From an uncultured Lachnospiraceae bacterium (GTDB lineage Bacteria > Bacillota > Clostridia > Lachnospirales > Lachnospiraceae): a stretch of 64,000 nucleotides of DNA. The stretch spans positions 34,574 through 98,573 of the forward strand of contig CAOKWI010000005.1 in assembly GCA_948473115.1 (NCBI GenBank), given 5' to 3'. Made by a program: the position numbers and the translations under genes. Numbering within the stretch: the first letter of the stretch is position 1; the number at the start of each line of letters is the position of its first letter. Below are positions 42,513-52,034 of the stretch, in pieces. Below the pieces are notes generated by a model that saw nothing but the letters and a program-made list of their open reading frames with translations, searched no databases and was not told the DNA's origin.

Positions 42513-43070
42513 TTAAATACTACCCAATGTAAAGAAATATGCCGCAATCTGTGCGCGGGAACTGAATGATTCTCCATTGTCGATCAGGTCGGCAACTTCC
42601 TCACGGGTGTAAAACTTTGCCTCAATCTGTTCATTTTCGGAAGAATTGTCCTCAAAATCGCCTTCAACCTCGGCAAAGGCAATATAGGTCGTGGTATCGG
42701 AAAAAGCCACTGCAGCAAAGGAAGGCGGCAGGATTTTTTTAATTTCTTTTACCCTTAATCCTGTTTCCTCATATAATTCCCGCGCAATGCAGGCTTCAAT
42801 GTCCTCACCGGTCTCCAGCATTCCTGCGCAAAGATTGTACACGGTGCGGTTTACGCCCATGCGGAATTCGTGTAGTAATAAAAGTCTATCATTATTGGTT
42901 GCAACAATAGAAACGCCGCTGGGCTTCGCCCCCAGATCCTCAGCGCTCTTCAGTTCCCTTCTGCTGACAATCTCATACTTCTTTTCCCTGCCAAGCTTGT
43001 TGAGATATGTAATCTCATAGTTTTTCAGATATTTCCCATCTTTTACCTTTTCAAATCGAATCAATTCCAT
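42513..43070 (-). CDS. NUDIX hydrolase (ADP-ribose pyrophosphatase-like)
   Basis: The 185-residue protein contains a NUDIX box 'GMLETGEDIEACIARELYEETGL' and an upstream strand region 'LLLHEFRMGVNRTVYNLCAG' like ADP-sugar pyrophosphatases. The substrate is not certain. It is followed by 46 bp to RNase G but in the same direction, so might share transcription from the minus-strand operon. Confidence 0.87.
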   Translation of the reverse strand: MELIRFEKVKDGKYLKNYEITYLNKLGREKKYEIVSRRELKSAEDLGAKPSGVSIVATNNDRLLLLHEFRMGVNRTVYNLCAGMLETGEDIEACIARELYEETGLRVKEIKKILPPSFAAVAFSDTTTYIAFAEVEGDFEDNSSENEQIEAKFYTREEVADLIDNGESFSSRAQIAAYFFTLGSI

Positions 43071-43115
43071 TCTTATACCTCTTTTCGCGCAATGGCGCGC
43101 AAACCAATTCCGTAT

Positions 43116-44489
43116 TTATTTCCGCAGTTGCTCACGTAGGGGTTTACTTGTCTTCTTCCGGGTAATCTCCACCAGTCCCAGGGGTGTCATGTCCACGACC
43201 GTGGTTCTGATCCTGTCCCTGCCGGTCAGCTGTCTCAACAGGTTCATGACCTGAGTCCTGGAGGAATCCTGTGCCATGTTGATAAAATCAACTATGATAA
43301 TGCCTGACAGATTGCGCAGCCGCAGCTGTAAAGCGACTTCCTCTGCAGCCTCCAGATTGACGGCCAGTGCAGCCTCCTCATTGCCCTTCCTGGTCTCATA
43401 TTTGCCTGAATTGACGTCGATTACTGTCAGGGCTTCTGTGGGTTCAATAACGAGATAACCGCCCGATTTGAGCCATACACGGCTTCCCAGGGCCGTTTCC
43501 ATCCTGCTCTCAATGGAATACAGGCTGGAAAGGGTCAGCAGATCGTCCTGGTACAGCCGCAGCGGCCTAGAATCCTCATGGGATTCACAATAGTCCTGAA
43601 GCTTCTGATAAAGCTTCTCATTGTCAGTTACGATCTCCTGATATTCCTGCCCGTCGGCCAATTCCTGCAAAACAGCCTCCACGGCGCCGGGAGCTTCCTT
43701 CAGGCAGGTAAAGCAGCTCCTGTATCTCGCCCTGTGCAATAATCGGGCATATTCTTCCATAAGCGCGAAGAAGTATTTTTGCAAAGGCTCCTGCTGTAAA
43801 AAAGCATCGACTGCGTCCGCCGCTTTCGTCCGGACGATACAGCCTGTGGGAGGCAGGGGGAGAAGCTCCGTGGAAATATGCTCGGCAGCCAGACGTTCCG
43901 CGGAGCATGCGGACAACAGATTGTCCCATTCCTGGATCAGTTCACCGTTTCGGGCGATGACACCTTCTGTAAACAGGTATGTGATCCTTTTTCTGAGAGC
44001 CTCCCTCTTCTCTTTCTCAAGCTTGGCGGAATAGCTGATCTGCCGCGACCCCATTGATATCACAAAATAATCGTTGGACAGGGAAATGTGGGCGGTGACA
44101 GATGCCTGTTTGTTCTTCTGGGCATCCCGCTCCACCTGAACCAGAAGGGTATCTCCCTCCACCAGTCTTCCGTCATATGTCCGGTTCAAAAGATACGGAA
44201 ATACTGCCTTTTTCAAGGGGAGGAAACAGATTTCCCTGTCTGCAATCTCCACAAAGCAGGCATCTATGTTTTTGACCATGTTTTTGATTTTTCCAATGTA
44301 AATGGCGCCGATCCTGCCAGCTATTTCGGACAGGACGCGGGCTGCGGTGAGCCTGTCCTTCCGGATCAACAGAGCGCATTCCTGCCCCCGATAATCTGTA
44401 AAAAGCACCTTCCCCTGTACGGTTTCCCGCTCCCTGGTATCCCGCTCTGACAGGGTCAGGGAATTTTTTGCCGGAATCTGTCTGCTCAT
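43116..44489 (-). CDS. rng: Ribonuclease G/E
   Basis: The 457-residue endoribonuclease has an N-terminal S1-like domain ('IYIGKIKNMVKNIDACFVEI') and the catalytic core with metal-binding Asp residues in 'LTVIDVNSGKYE' and 'GIIIVDFINM'. It matures rRNA and tRNA and decays mRNA. ATG 44489 follows AGGAGAAAAGAGC. Unlike many Clostridia, rplU-prp-rpmA do not follow it here; they lie at 22 kb. Confidence 0.94.
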   Translation of the reverse strand: MSRQIPAKNSLTLSERDTRERETVQGKVLFTDYRGQECALLIRKDRLTAARVLSEIAGRIGAIYIGKIKNMVKNIDACFVEIADREICFLPLKKAVFPYLLNRTYDGRLVEGDTLLVQVERDAQKNKQASVTAHISLSNDYFVISMGSRQISYSAKLEKEKREALRKRITYLFTEGVIARNGELIQEWDNLLSACSAERLAAEHISTELLPLPPTGCIVRTKAADAVDAFLQQEPLQKYFFALMEEYARLLHRARYRSCFTCLKEAPGAVEAVLQELADGQEYQEIVTDNEKLYQKLQDYCESHEDSRPLRLYQDDLLTLSSLYSIESRMETALGSRVWLKSGGYLVIEPTEALTVIDVNSGKYETRKGNEEAALAVNLEAAEEVALQLRLRNLSGIIIVDFINMAQDSSRTQVMNLLRQLTGRDRIRTTVVDMTPLGLVEITRKKTSKPLREQLRK

Positions 44490-44517
44490 GCTCTTTTCTC
44501 CTGGTTTTTGCCGTAAA

Positions 44518-44660
44518 GTTCTATCACCTGATATCAACTTGTATCTGCTGCAAAAGTTCAATCATCTGAGATCTTCTTGTATCTGCTGCAAAAGTTCAAT
44601 CACCTGATATCTATTTGTATCCACTGTAAAAATTCTATCATCTGATATCTACTGCACAAA
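44518..44660 (-). repeat. 38-bp minisatellite between the DUF2344 gene and rng
   Basis: Three full and one partial copy of a 38-bp unit (plus-strand GTTCTATCACCTGATATC.., then TTGTATCTGCTGCAAAA) fill the gap; the partial fourth copy includes the DUF2344 stop codon. Units match at about 30 or more of 38 positions. Confidence 0.85.
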
Positions 44661-45350
44661 GCCGATTTCATCCAACGGCACCAGGTGCGGCAGTTCTTCT
44701 GTCTCCGTATGGGAATAGACTTCTTCCCTGGTGATCAGCAGGGCGTTTTCCTGTAATCCTTCTCCGCAGCCTGCAAGCAGCGCCTCTATGATCTGCACAG
44801 GCTTGATGTTTCCTCCGCTGGAAGCGTCCACCAGCATGGTAAAAGCGTTGTCACGCCATTCCAGCTGGTAAATACCGGGTCTTAAATCCACCTCGCGGCT
44901 TCCCTTTTTCGTTTCCTTTGTGACCATAATATGCTCTTTTGCCAGAAATCCGGGTAGAACTGCCGCCATGTCGGCGGCGGGCTCCCTCCCTTCGCGGAAG
45001 CGTACCGTATAGGAAGCGGCGGCCACGCTTGCCATGGCATTTCCCGCTTTTTCCGGCAGGATCTTTACCGAGATTACCTCTATGCCCGGCACACACGCCT
45101 GGTTCAGGCGTTCCATGACATCCTGGCAGGATCCCATGGAATTGACTTCAATATCCATGTATTCCCCGTTGCTGGTCAGTCCCACGCCAAGGGGTGCGGC
45201 AAAGGACATGACCTGATGGGGGCTGAATCCTGTCGTATATGTGACATCGATCCCTGCCCTGCGGATAGCCTTCTGGAAGAAACGCATGACATCCAGATGC
45301 CCGATAAAGCGAAGAGGTCCAAATTTTCTAAATTTTATTCGAAGTTTCAT
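44649..45350 (-). CDS. DUF2344 / TIGR03936 radical-SAM-linked protein
   Basis: The 233-residue protein starts 'MKLRIKFRKFGPLRFIGHLDVMRFFQKAIRRA', the family signature, and is normally encoded between a TIGR03960 radical SAM gene and RNase G, exactly as here. Function is unknown; tRNA or RNA modification is suspected from context. ATG 45350 follows AAGGAG at eleven bases. A longer in-frame start at 45551 would add a 67-residue region built from 13-residue repeats. Confidence 0.88.
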   Translation of the reverse strand: MKLRIKFRKFGPLRFIGHLDVMRFFQKAIRRAGIDVTYTTGFSPHQVMSFAAPLGVGLTSNGEYMDIEVNSMGSCQDVMERLNQACVPGIEVISVKILPEKAGNAMASVAAASYTVRFREGREPAADMAAVLPGFLAKEHIMVTKETKKGSREVDLRPGIYQLEWRDNAFTMLVDASSGGNIKPVQIIEALLAGCGEGLQENALLITREEVYSHTETEELPHLVPLDEIGFVQ

Positions 45351-45369
45351 ATGCCTGAAATCTCCTTTT

Positions 45370-45512
45370 GTTCCAGTGTACCGTTCCGGTATGTCTCCCC
45401 GGTGCATTGTTCCAGTGTACCGTTCCGGTATGTCTCCCCGGTGCATTGTTCCCGTGCACCGTTCCGGTGTGTCTCTCCGGTGCTTTTCTCCAGTGTACCG
45501 TTCCGTCCAATA
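45370..45512 (-). repeat. 39-bp in-frame minisatellite ahead of the DUF2344 gene
   Basis: About 3.6 copies of a 39-bp unit (plus strand GTTCCAGTGTACCGTTCCGG...) occur. Because 39 is a multiple of three the frame stays open and, if translated from 45551, encodes repeats of about 13 residues such as 'GDIPERYTGTMHR'. Confidence 0.9.
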
Positions 45513-45566
45513 TGCCGAACAGTGTGCCTCTCCTCCATATCGCTCCGGCATACCATTTCGTTACGG

Positions 45567-47444
45567 TCAGTTTACCCTCGGTTCAAAGCAGATCCCGCCG
45601 CCGAACCTGGCCGCACCGCAGCCCTGGCATTTCAGCTTACAGTTTTCGGAGGTTTCCTCCCTCCTTGCCTTCTCCCACTCCCTGGCCAGGAATTCTTTCG
45701 TCACGCCGCAGTCAATGAAATCCCAGGGCAGGATCTCGTCCACGGGACGCTCCCTGTGGGTGTAAAAGTCCACGGAAAGCCCGCATTCTTCTATGGTTTC
45801 CAGCCAGCGCCCATTGTCGTAATACTCACTCCAGGCATCATAAAAGCTTCCCTTTTCATAAACCCTACGTATCACCTGGCAGAGCCTTCTGTCGCCCCTG
45901 GCCAGCACGCCCTCCATCACACTGGCATCCGCCTCATGCCAGTTGTACTTGATGCTCTTCTGATTCAGCTGTTCAGAGATGGCGGTCCTGGTCTGGTACG
46001 CCTTGTCCAGAAATTCCTCCTTGGTGCACTGGGCGGCCCACTGAAAGGGTGTGAAAGGCTTCGGCACGAAGAAGGAGGTGCTTGCCACAATCTGCACTCT
46101 GCCATTCACGCGCTTTTCCTTGGGCACCGTCTCAAAAAAGACGGCCGCAATCTTGTTGGAAAGCTCCGCGATCCCCCTGATATCCTCCGATGTCTCCGTG
46201 GGAAGCCCCAGCATAAAATACAGCTTCACCCTGGTCCAGCCGCCCTCAAAGGCAAGGGCGGAGCCCTTAAGGATCGCTTCCTCGGTAAGCCCCTTGTTGA
46301 TCACATTGCGAAGCCTCTGGCTGCCTGCCTCCGGAGCAAAAGTCAGGCTGGATTTCTTCACATCCTGTACCTTGCTCATCACATCCAGGGAAAAGGCGTC
46401 TATCCGGAGGGACGGAAGGGATATGTTCACATGCTGTCTGCCGCACTCTTCTATCAGGAAGTCGATCAGCTCGGGCAGCCTGGAATAGTCGCTGGAGCTT
46501 AAGGAACTGAGAGAGATTTCCTCGTGTCCGGTATTTCGCAGCATCTCCAGCGCATATTGCTTCAGCCTCTCCACATCGCGCTCCCTCACCGGCCGGTACA
46601 GCTGTCCCGCCTGGCAGAAACGGCATCCCCTGATGCAGCCTCTCTGGATCTCCAGCACTACCCTGTCCTGTGTGATCTTGATAAAGGGCACTATGGGCTT
46701 CATGGGATAGTAGGTGTCCGTCACATTCATCTCGATCTCTTTCCGGATGACAGCGGGAATCCCCTCTTCCACCGGGGCAAAGGACTGAATGGTTCCGTCC
46801 CGGTTGTAGTTGACTTCATAAAACCGCGGTACATACATTCCCGGCAGCTTTGCCGCCCGGCGCAGAAATTCTTCCCGTCCCGTCTTTTCCTCCCTGCATC
46901 TCTCATACAGGTCAATGAGGTTTCTGTACTGCGTCTCACCTTCACCGATATAGAAAATGTCAAAAAAGTCCGCCAGCGGTTCCGGATTATAGGTACAAGG
47001 ACCGCCGCCGATCACAATGGGACAGTCCTCCCCCCGCTCTTCTGCCGTCAGGGGAATCTGCGCCAGATCCAGCACCTGCAGGATGTTGGTATAACACATC
47101 TCATATTGAATCGTGATGCCCAGGAAGTCAAATGCTTTCACCGGATCCTGTGATTCCAGCGCAAACAGCGGGATACGCTCTCTGCGCATGATGGCGTCCA
47201 GATCCAGCCAGGGGGAATATACCCGCTCGCACCACACATCCTCCATGGTGTTGAACATATCATATAAGATCTGGATCCCCAGATGGGACATACCAATCTC
47301 ATACACATCGGGAAAGCACATGGCAAAGCGGACCTTGACCTGATCCTTATCCTTTACCACGGAGTTTACCTCATGCCCGATATATCGTTCCGGTTTCTCT
47401 ATTTTCATCAGGATATCATCCGAAAGCGCCAAATGATCGTTCAT
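45567..47444 (-). CDS. TIGR03960-family B12-binding radical SAM protein
   Basis: The 625-residue protein has an N-terminal region, then the radical SAM 4Fe-4S motif in 'IQRGCIRGCRFCQAGQLYRPVRER', 'SLSSSDYSRL' and 'LPSLRIDAFSLDV'. Its C-terminal 'CKLKCQGCGA' Cys cluster may bind a second metal centre. Function is unknown; it pairs with the downstream DUF2344 gene. ATG 47444 follows GGAGGATTTGT. Confidence 0.9.
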   Translation of the reverse strand: MNDHLALSDDILMKIEKPERYIGHEVNSVVKDKDQVKVRFAMCFPDVYEIGMSHLGIQILYDMFNTMEDVWCERVYSPWLDLDAIMRRERIPLFALESQDPVKAFDFLGITIQYEMCYTNILQVLDLAQIPLTAEERGEDCPIVIGGGPCTYNPEPLADFFDIFYIGEGETQYRNLIDLYERCREEKTGREEFLRRAAKLPGMYVPRFYEVNYNRDGTIQSFAPVEEGIPAVIRKEIEMNVTDTYYPMKPIVPFIKITQDRVVLEIQRGCIRGCRFCQAGQLYRPVRERDVERLKQYALEMLRNTGHEEISLSSLSSSDYSRLPELIDFLIEECGRQHVNISLPSLRIDAFSLDVMSKVQDVKKSSLTFAPEAGSQRLRNVINKGLTEEAILKGSALAFEGGWTRVKLYFMLGLPTETSEDIRGIAELSNKIAAVFFETVPKEKRVNGRVQIVASTSFFVPKPFTPFQWAAQCTKEEFLDKAYQTRTAISEQLNQKSIKYNWHEADASVMEGVLARGDRRLCQVIRRVYEKGSFYDAWSEYYDNGRWLETIEECGLSVDFYTHRERPVDEILPWDFIDCGVTKEFLAREWEKARREETSENCKLKCQGCGAARFGGGICFEPRVN

Positions 47445-47502
47445 ACAAATCCTCCATGATTCCGTTCCGCGGCATCCCATCATCCCAGAGCCGGCAGGTT
47501 GA

Positions 47503-48789
47503 TTAATCCATGCAGGCCAGCTTCATCCGCTTTACATCTTCGGCGGTGGTCTCCCTGTCCGAGTAACGAGCCTGCTCGTAAAGCTCTGCCATATCCGGCA
47601 GGGACAAGGCGTCGCCGCATTCTCTCGCCGTCATAAATTTTAGTTTGTCCCTGTCTTCCTTTTCCGGCCGACCGGAAAGAACCCGCTTTCTGTATAACCG
47701 GCGCACCCGCTCCACAGGGGTAAACCGCTGGAACAGGCCGACACGACTGCCGTCGTGCTCCTTCTTTTCAATCCTGCACTTTTCCCGGACATCGAAAACG
47801 TCCTCCTGACCGGTATGGATATTTCCGTTGCCTGCCTTATTGCCGTCAAATTTCTCTTTCACATAACGTATCAGCCATTTTAACGCCCGGAACAGCACGT
47901 AGGCGCATCCGCAGAAAAATAGGATCACCGCCGCATATTCCAGTACCTCCCAGAGCCAGAAGGCTTCTCCGACCGGCAGCCCCTCCAGCCCGGAAGTATC
48001 ATTTGGTCCCGTATTTTCCATGGGAATCAGTTCCCCTGCATCCCCGCCCTTTGGCAGAAGCATGAAGAGGATCCGCAGAAGGAAGATGGCTCCAGCCTTT
48101 AACACACGCAGGATAGGTTCCAGCCATGTCACATTTAGGCTCAACAGCAGGACCAGCACACCGAACAGCGTATAGGGAAGGACAAAGCCGATGCCCGAGT
48201 GCAGGATTTCCCTGGCCGGCAGATATCCGGCACTGGATCTGTTCACCCGCAGGAAGCTCAGATAATGTTTCAGATAGTGGATGATCAGATAACAGGCAAA
48301 GACGCCGATCAGGATAAACAGATAATACCTGTCCCAGTCGGGCATGCCATCCTCCCTGTGGAACAGGAAGTTCGCCACTACAGTAAGCCCCAGTGCGGTG
48401 AGCGGATGGATGCTCCCCGAATAAACGGATGCATTTTCCCTCAGCCGCAGCATAAAGGAATAAATGATATAAGCCGCGGCACAGACCACACAGAGAGCTG
48501 CCTGGCTGGTGGACAGCAGCGCCGCGGTTGCCAGCGCCAATGCCAGGACACCCCCGTGACACAGCACGAAAAGCCAGAACCGTTCCGCATAGTACCTGGC
48601 CAGGAAAAGGACAATGGGAATCAGGCCGCAGACCGTCCACAGCAAAAAATCGGGATTGCCCTCCACAGGCTTTCCCAGCAACCGCATGGAGACGCCCAGC
48701 GCCGTCATCACCAGAGGGAAAAAGATCCAGTGATTCATCACTGAGGTCAGTATTTCTATGACCAGTTCGAGTCTTTCGGTCTTTACCAT
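47503..48789 (-). CDS. Membrane protein of the MoxR-DUF58 operon (DUF4129-like)
   Basis: The 428-residue protein has six to eight membrane segments, then one near 287-310 and a cytoplasmic C-terminal region ('RRLYRKRVLSG....LPDMAELYEQARYSDRETTAEDV') that ends like DUF4129 proteins. Its start overlaps the DUF58 stop by 7 bp. No transglutaminase-like domain is seen here. Role unknown. Confidence 0.7.
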   Translation of the reverse strand: MVKTERLELVIEILTSVMNHWIFFPLVMTALGVSMRLLGKPVEGNPDFLLWTVCGLIPIVLFLARYYAERFWLFVLCHGGVLALALATAALLSTSQAALCVVCAAAYIIYSFMLRLRENASVYSGSIHPLTALGLTVVANFLFHREDGMPDWDRYYLFILIGVFACYLIIHYLKHYLSFLRVNRSSAGYLPAREILHSGIGFVLPYTLFGVLVLLLSLNVTWLEPILRVLKAGAIFLLRILFMLLPKGGDAGELIPMENTGPNDTSGLEGLPVGEAFWLWEVLEYAAVILFFCGCAYVLFRALKWLIRYVKEKFDGNKAGNGNIHTGQEDVFDVREKCRIEKKEHDGSRVGLFQRFTPVERVRRLYRKRVLSGRPEKEDRDKLKFMTARECGDALSLPDMAELYEQARYSDRETTAEDVKRMKLACMD

Positions 48790-49925
48790 ACCATATCGCT
48801 CCTGTCAAGATGAATGAAACGCACCTGCTTCTGTATTTTCTCGGGAAGTACCGGTTCCTCTTTTCCGGAGACGGGATAGAACCAGTAAAACTCATTTCCT
48901 TCATCCGCATATTTCTCCAGCAGTTCCAGAAAGTCATCATAGTGGTTTGGCGCCACAAAGCAGGTGATCGTCCCCTTTGCCTCCGAGAACAGCCGCTCCT
49001 CGAAGCAGCCGGTAAAATCCACTGTGGGCTGATCCAGGTCCAGACGGGCGAGCCCCCGGCAGATGGTGTCAAACTGACCGTCCCCCGCCTTTGCAGCAAT
49101 GGCTAGGGGCTCGTGGGTCCGGATATCCACACCGTTCCCATAACATGCCGTCTGAATGCCCTGCCGCAGGAAAAAAGCGCCCAGCCCTGCCGTCAACTGT
49201 AAGGATGCCTCCACACAGTCCTCTTTTTTCATAATGCCGTTATCCTCCACATTGAAAAAAATGCGGATGGATTTCAGTGATGTATAATTCTTCTGGTTTA
49301 CCTTTAACTCCCCGGTCTTGGCAGTGGCTTTCCAGTTAATGCTGCGCATGTCATCAAAGGGCTGGTATTCCCGGATCCCCCTGTATTCGAAAGGATCTTC
49401 CAACAGATGGCGCCTGGACAGAACCTCACCGTTCAACTGGGTCAGGGAACGGCGCATCTCCTGGCTGTCATAGGGTCTGGGATACACATAAACTTCCGCG
49501 TGCAGAGACAGATCCTCCACCATCTGGCTGGTCAGGAATATATCGGAAGCCACCAGGCTGGCGCCGTTGATCTCGTAAAAGCCTCTTCTGCCGCCGGTGA
49601 ATTTCAGAGTCCTGGTGATCTTTTCCCCGCCTCCCACGCGGAACATATCATTCCGGTAAAACTGATCCGTGGTACGGGCGCCCTCAACGCTGTCCCCGAA
49701 CACCAGGTGCCGGTCGGTCTGGAATTTTACTTTCAGTATGGGCAGGGGCAGCTTTTTCCGGTTTTGGATGATCTCCTTCAGCGAACTCTCTTCTCCTTCA
49801 AAAATGTGTTCCTTTGCAAAGCTGATATCCACCGTCAGATTCTGATTCCACAACTTCTGATAGATAATCTTCTGCAGCAGGAACAGCAGGAAAAAGAGCA
49901 GGCCGATGCCAAATAATTTAATCAT
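48783..49925 (-). CDS. DUF58 domain protein
   Basis: The 380-residue protein has an N-terminal membrane anchor and a DUF58 motif ('EYQPFDDMRSINWKATAKTGELKV') followed by a von Willebrand A-like half. Proteins of this type are partners of MoxR ATPases, probably as assembly targets. It overlaps moxR by 4 bp and the DUF4129-like gene by 7 bp. Confidence 0.9.
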   Translation of the reverse strand: MIKLFGIGLLFFLLFLLQKIIYQKLWNQNLTVDISFAKEHIFEGEESSLKEIIQNRKKLPLPILKVKFQTDRHLVFGDSVEGARTTDQFYRNDMFRVGGGEKITRTLKFTGGRRGFYEINGASLVASDIFLTSQMVEDLSLHAEVYVYPRPYDSQEMRRSLTQLNGEVLSRRHLLEDPFEYRGIREYQPFDDMRSINWKATAKTGELKVNQKNYTSLKSIRIFFNVEDNGIMKKEDCVEASLQLTAGLGAFFLRQGIQTACYGNGVDIRTHEPLAIAAKAGDGQFDTICRGLARLDLDQPTVDFTGCFEERLFSEAKGTITCFVAPNHYDDFLELLEKYADEGNEFYWFYPVSGKEEPVLPEKIQKQVRFIHLDRSDMVW

Positions 49926-50872
49926 GCTGTAAAATCCTCAGTAGGCACAGGTGTGGTCTCAAGCAGCTTCCGGATCAGTTCCCCTGCGGTGTCGCTTCCG
50001 CCGGAGCCGTAGCCCTGCACCAGTCTGTGAGCCAGGACAGGGATTGCCAGAATCCTTATGTCGTCAGGCGTCACAAAGTCCCTTCCTTCCAGGTATGCGT
50101 ATGCCTTGGCACAGCGAAGCAATGCCAGGTTTCCCCTGGGGCTGACGCCCATGACCACAGTGCTGTCCTGTCTGGTGGCATCCACAATGGAAACCATATA
50201 TTCCATCACACATTTATGTACAAAGACCTGATTGGCCTCCTGTCTTGCCTGCAGCAGCTCCTCCAGGGTCAGGACGCTCTGCAGTTCGTCCAGAGGTTCC
50301 TCTGTCATATACCGCTGTAATATGGCAAGCTCTTCTTCCCTTCCCGGCAGCCCCATGGAAAGCTTCATCATAAAGCGGTCCATCTGCGCTTCCGGCAGGG
50401 GAAAGGTTCCCGCTGTCTCCACAGGGTTCTGGGTGGCGATCACAAAAAAGGGCTTCCCCGGAAGGTAGGCCTCCCCGTCAATGGTCACCTGCCGTTCCTC
50501 CATACATTCCAGAAGACCGGCCTGAGTCCTGGGGGTGGCGCGGTTGATCTCGTCCGCCAGGAGAATATTGGTAAAGACAGCTCCCTTCCTCAGTACAAAT
50601 TCGTTTTGTTTGCTGTCAAAGAAATTGATGCCGGTGATGTCGCTGGGGAGCAGGTCGGGGGTAAACTGGATCCTGGAGAACTCTCCCGCTATCGTTTTTG
50701 CCAGTGTCTTCGCAAGCTTTGTCTTGCCGGTTCCGGGCACGTCCTCCAGCAATACGTGGCCGTCCGCCAGCAGGGCGGTCAGCAGAAGCTTCGTGGTCTG
50801 TTCCTTGCCCACGATCACCTTCGCAATATTCCCAAGTACTCTCTCACCCAATGCTTTTCCGTTGCCTGCCAT
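49922..50872 (-). CDS. MoxR-family AAA+ ATPase
   Basis: The 316-residue ATPase has Walker A 'VPGTGKTKLAKTLA', Walker B 'NILLADEINRATPRTQAGLLE', sensor 1 'FVIATQNPVE' and sensor 2 'GVSPRGNLALLRCAKAYA'. It likely remodels or chaperones partner proteins at the membrane. The ATG at 50872 is preferred over 50920 because AGGAAAGG lies 12 bases upstream. Confidence 0.94.
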   Translation of the reverse strand: MAGNGKALGERVLGNIAKVIVGKEQTTKLLLTALLADGHVLLEDVPGTGKTKLAKTLAKTIAGEFSRIQFTPDLLPSDITGINFFDSKQNEFVLRKGAVFTNILLADEINRATPRTQAGLLECMEERQVTIDGEAYLPGKPFFVIATQNPVETAGTFPLPEAQMDRFMMKLSMGLPGREEELAILQRYMTEEPLDELQSVLTLEELLQARQEANQVFVHKCVMEYMVSIVDATRQDSTVVMGVSPRGNLALLRCAKAYAYLEGRDFVTPDDIRILAIPVLAHRLVQGYGSGGSDTAGELIRKLLETTPVPTEDFTA

Positions 50873-50963
50873 CTCTATCCCGTTCCTTTCCTGAGGTTCA
50901 ATTTCCTTATATTTTACCATAGAATGGGACTTATTGCTATTTAAATTTTGGGGATTTCCGACA

Positions 50964-51000
50964 AAGGGACGGCGCAGGGTGGACAGGGGTATTTCCTGCC
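50964..51000 (+). repeat. G-rich short repeat, copy 1
   Basis: AAGGGACGGCGCAGGGTGG followed by ACAGGGGTATTTCCTGCC resembles 63751-63786, which reads AAGGGACGGCGCAGTGGGGG then CAGGGGTACTTTCTGC. It lies in the 162-bp gap before the MoxR gene start. Confidence 0.55.
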
Positions 51001-51034
51001 CAACCTGTGCCTGTATCCTACAAGCTGTGCTCTC

Positions 51035-51832
51035 TCACTTGGCCGGGATATTGATCATCTGCCCTACCCGGATCATATCGCTGTCCTTGATCTGGGGATT
51101 GGCCGCCATCAGGGATTTCAGGCTGATGTCGTTTGTGACGGCTATCCGCGAAAGCACGTCCCCGGATTCAATGGTATAACCCTTCATTAATACTACAATA
51201 TATTCATCTCCCCGATTCAGGCGAAACATGGCGTTGCCTGACTCCTGGATCCGGTAGAACTCCTCCTGCCGCATGGTTCCGTCAAATTCATCATAATAGT
51301 AGAGCACCGCGTGCCGTCCGGCATTCTGGGGACCAAAGGACAGGTGCGCGTTGACAGGACAGGGATAAGTGTCCTTTTCCTCCATGGCAAATTCCCGGCT
51401 GATGGTGATCCCATCCAGCAGCTGCTGTCTGGCTGCCCCGGGGATATCGGACGCCTCACACAGTGTGATCTGCACAGGGTATTCCGCCCTGCTGATATCA
51501 CTGCCGCTTAAACTGAACGTGAGTCCGTCCCCCATATGCAGCGCCAGGGTGGCGTTTTTCCCTGCCAGGCTGTTCAGGACATCCGTGGGAACCATGACGG
51601 AATTACCGGCCGAAAAATTGACATTCTCCCCCTTTCCCTCCCGGATTGCCGTTTCCAGCATTTTCAACATTTCGTTCCAGTCTGCCGTTGCCGTAATGTC
51701 AGCGCCTATGACAACCGTATGGCTCAGGATCTCACTGGCGACATCGGATCCTGCCTGCCTGATCCTTCCGGACACAGGTATCAGTGCGGCTGTAAGTGTC
51801 GCCGCAAACATCAAAACTGCTTTTTTCTTCAT
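51035..51832 (-). CDS. Secreted LysM protein of unknown function
   Basis: The 265-residue protein has a signal peptide ('MKKKAVLMFAATLTAALIPVSG') and a C-terminal LysM domain ('YTIESGDVLSRIAVTNDISLKSLMAANPQIKDSDMIRVGQMINIP'). The middle (about 30-215) is a strand-rich domain not recognised. The ATG at 51832 follows GGGGTGAAA. It is divergent from the gene at 52035 and may act on peptidoglycan. Confidence 0.75.
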   Translation of the reverse strand: MKKKAVLMFAATLTAALIPVSGRIRQAGSDVASEILSHTVVIGADITATADWNEMLKMLETAIREGKGENVNFSAGNSVMVPTDVLNSLAGKNATLALHMGDGLTFSLSGSDISRAEYPVQITLCEASDIPGAARQQLLDGITISREFAMEEKDTYPCPVNAHLSFGPQNAGRHAVLYYYDEFDGTMRQEEFYRIQESGNAMFRLNRGDEYIVVLMKGYTIESGDVLSRIAVTNDISLKSLMAANPQIKDSDMIRVGQMINIPAK

Positions 51833-52034
51833 TTTCACCCCACACATTCTACCGCATAGCGGATTTTTGATTATATTTACAGTTTCATCCTCTGTTTTCA
51901 TTATTTCCCGTGGAAACATAAAACATGATATTTTTACTCTGGCAACTTTTACCGAAGGGAAAAGAATGCATATGACTTGTTCTAAAATGAGAAAGCGTAC
52001 ATACTTTATAATAATCAAATTTTGTTGGTGAAAT

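Noticed and set aside
45216-46502. 428-codon plus-strand ORF across the radical-SAM genes
   Set aside because: Shadow of two conserved minus-strand genes and the minisatellite.
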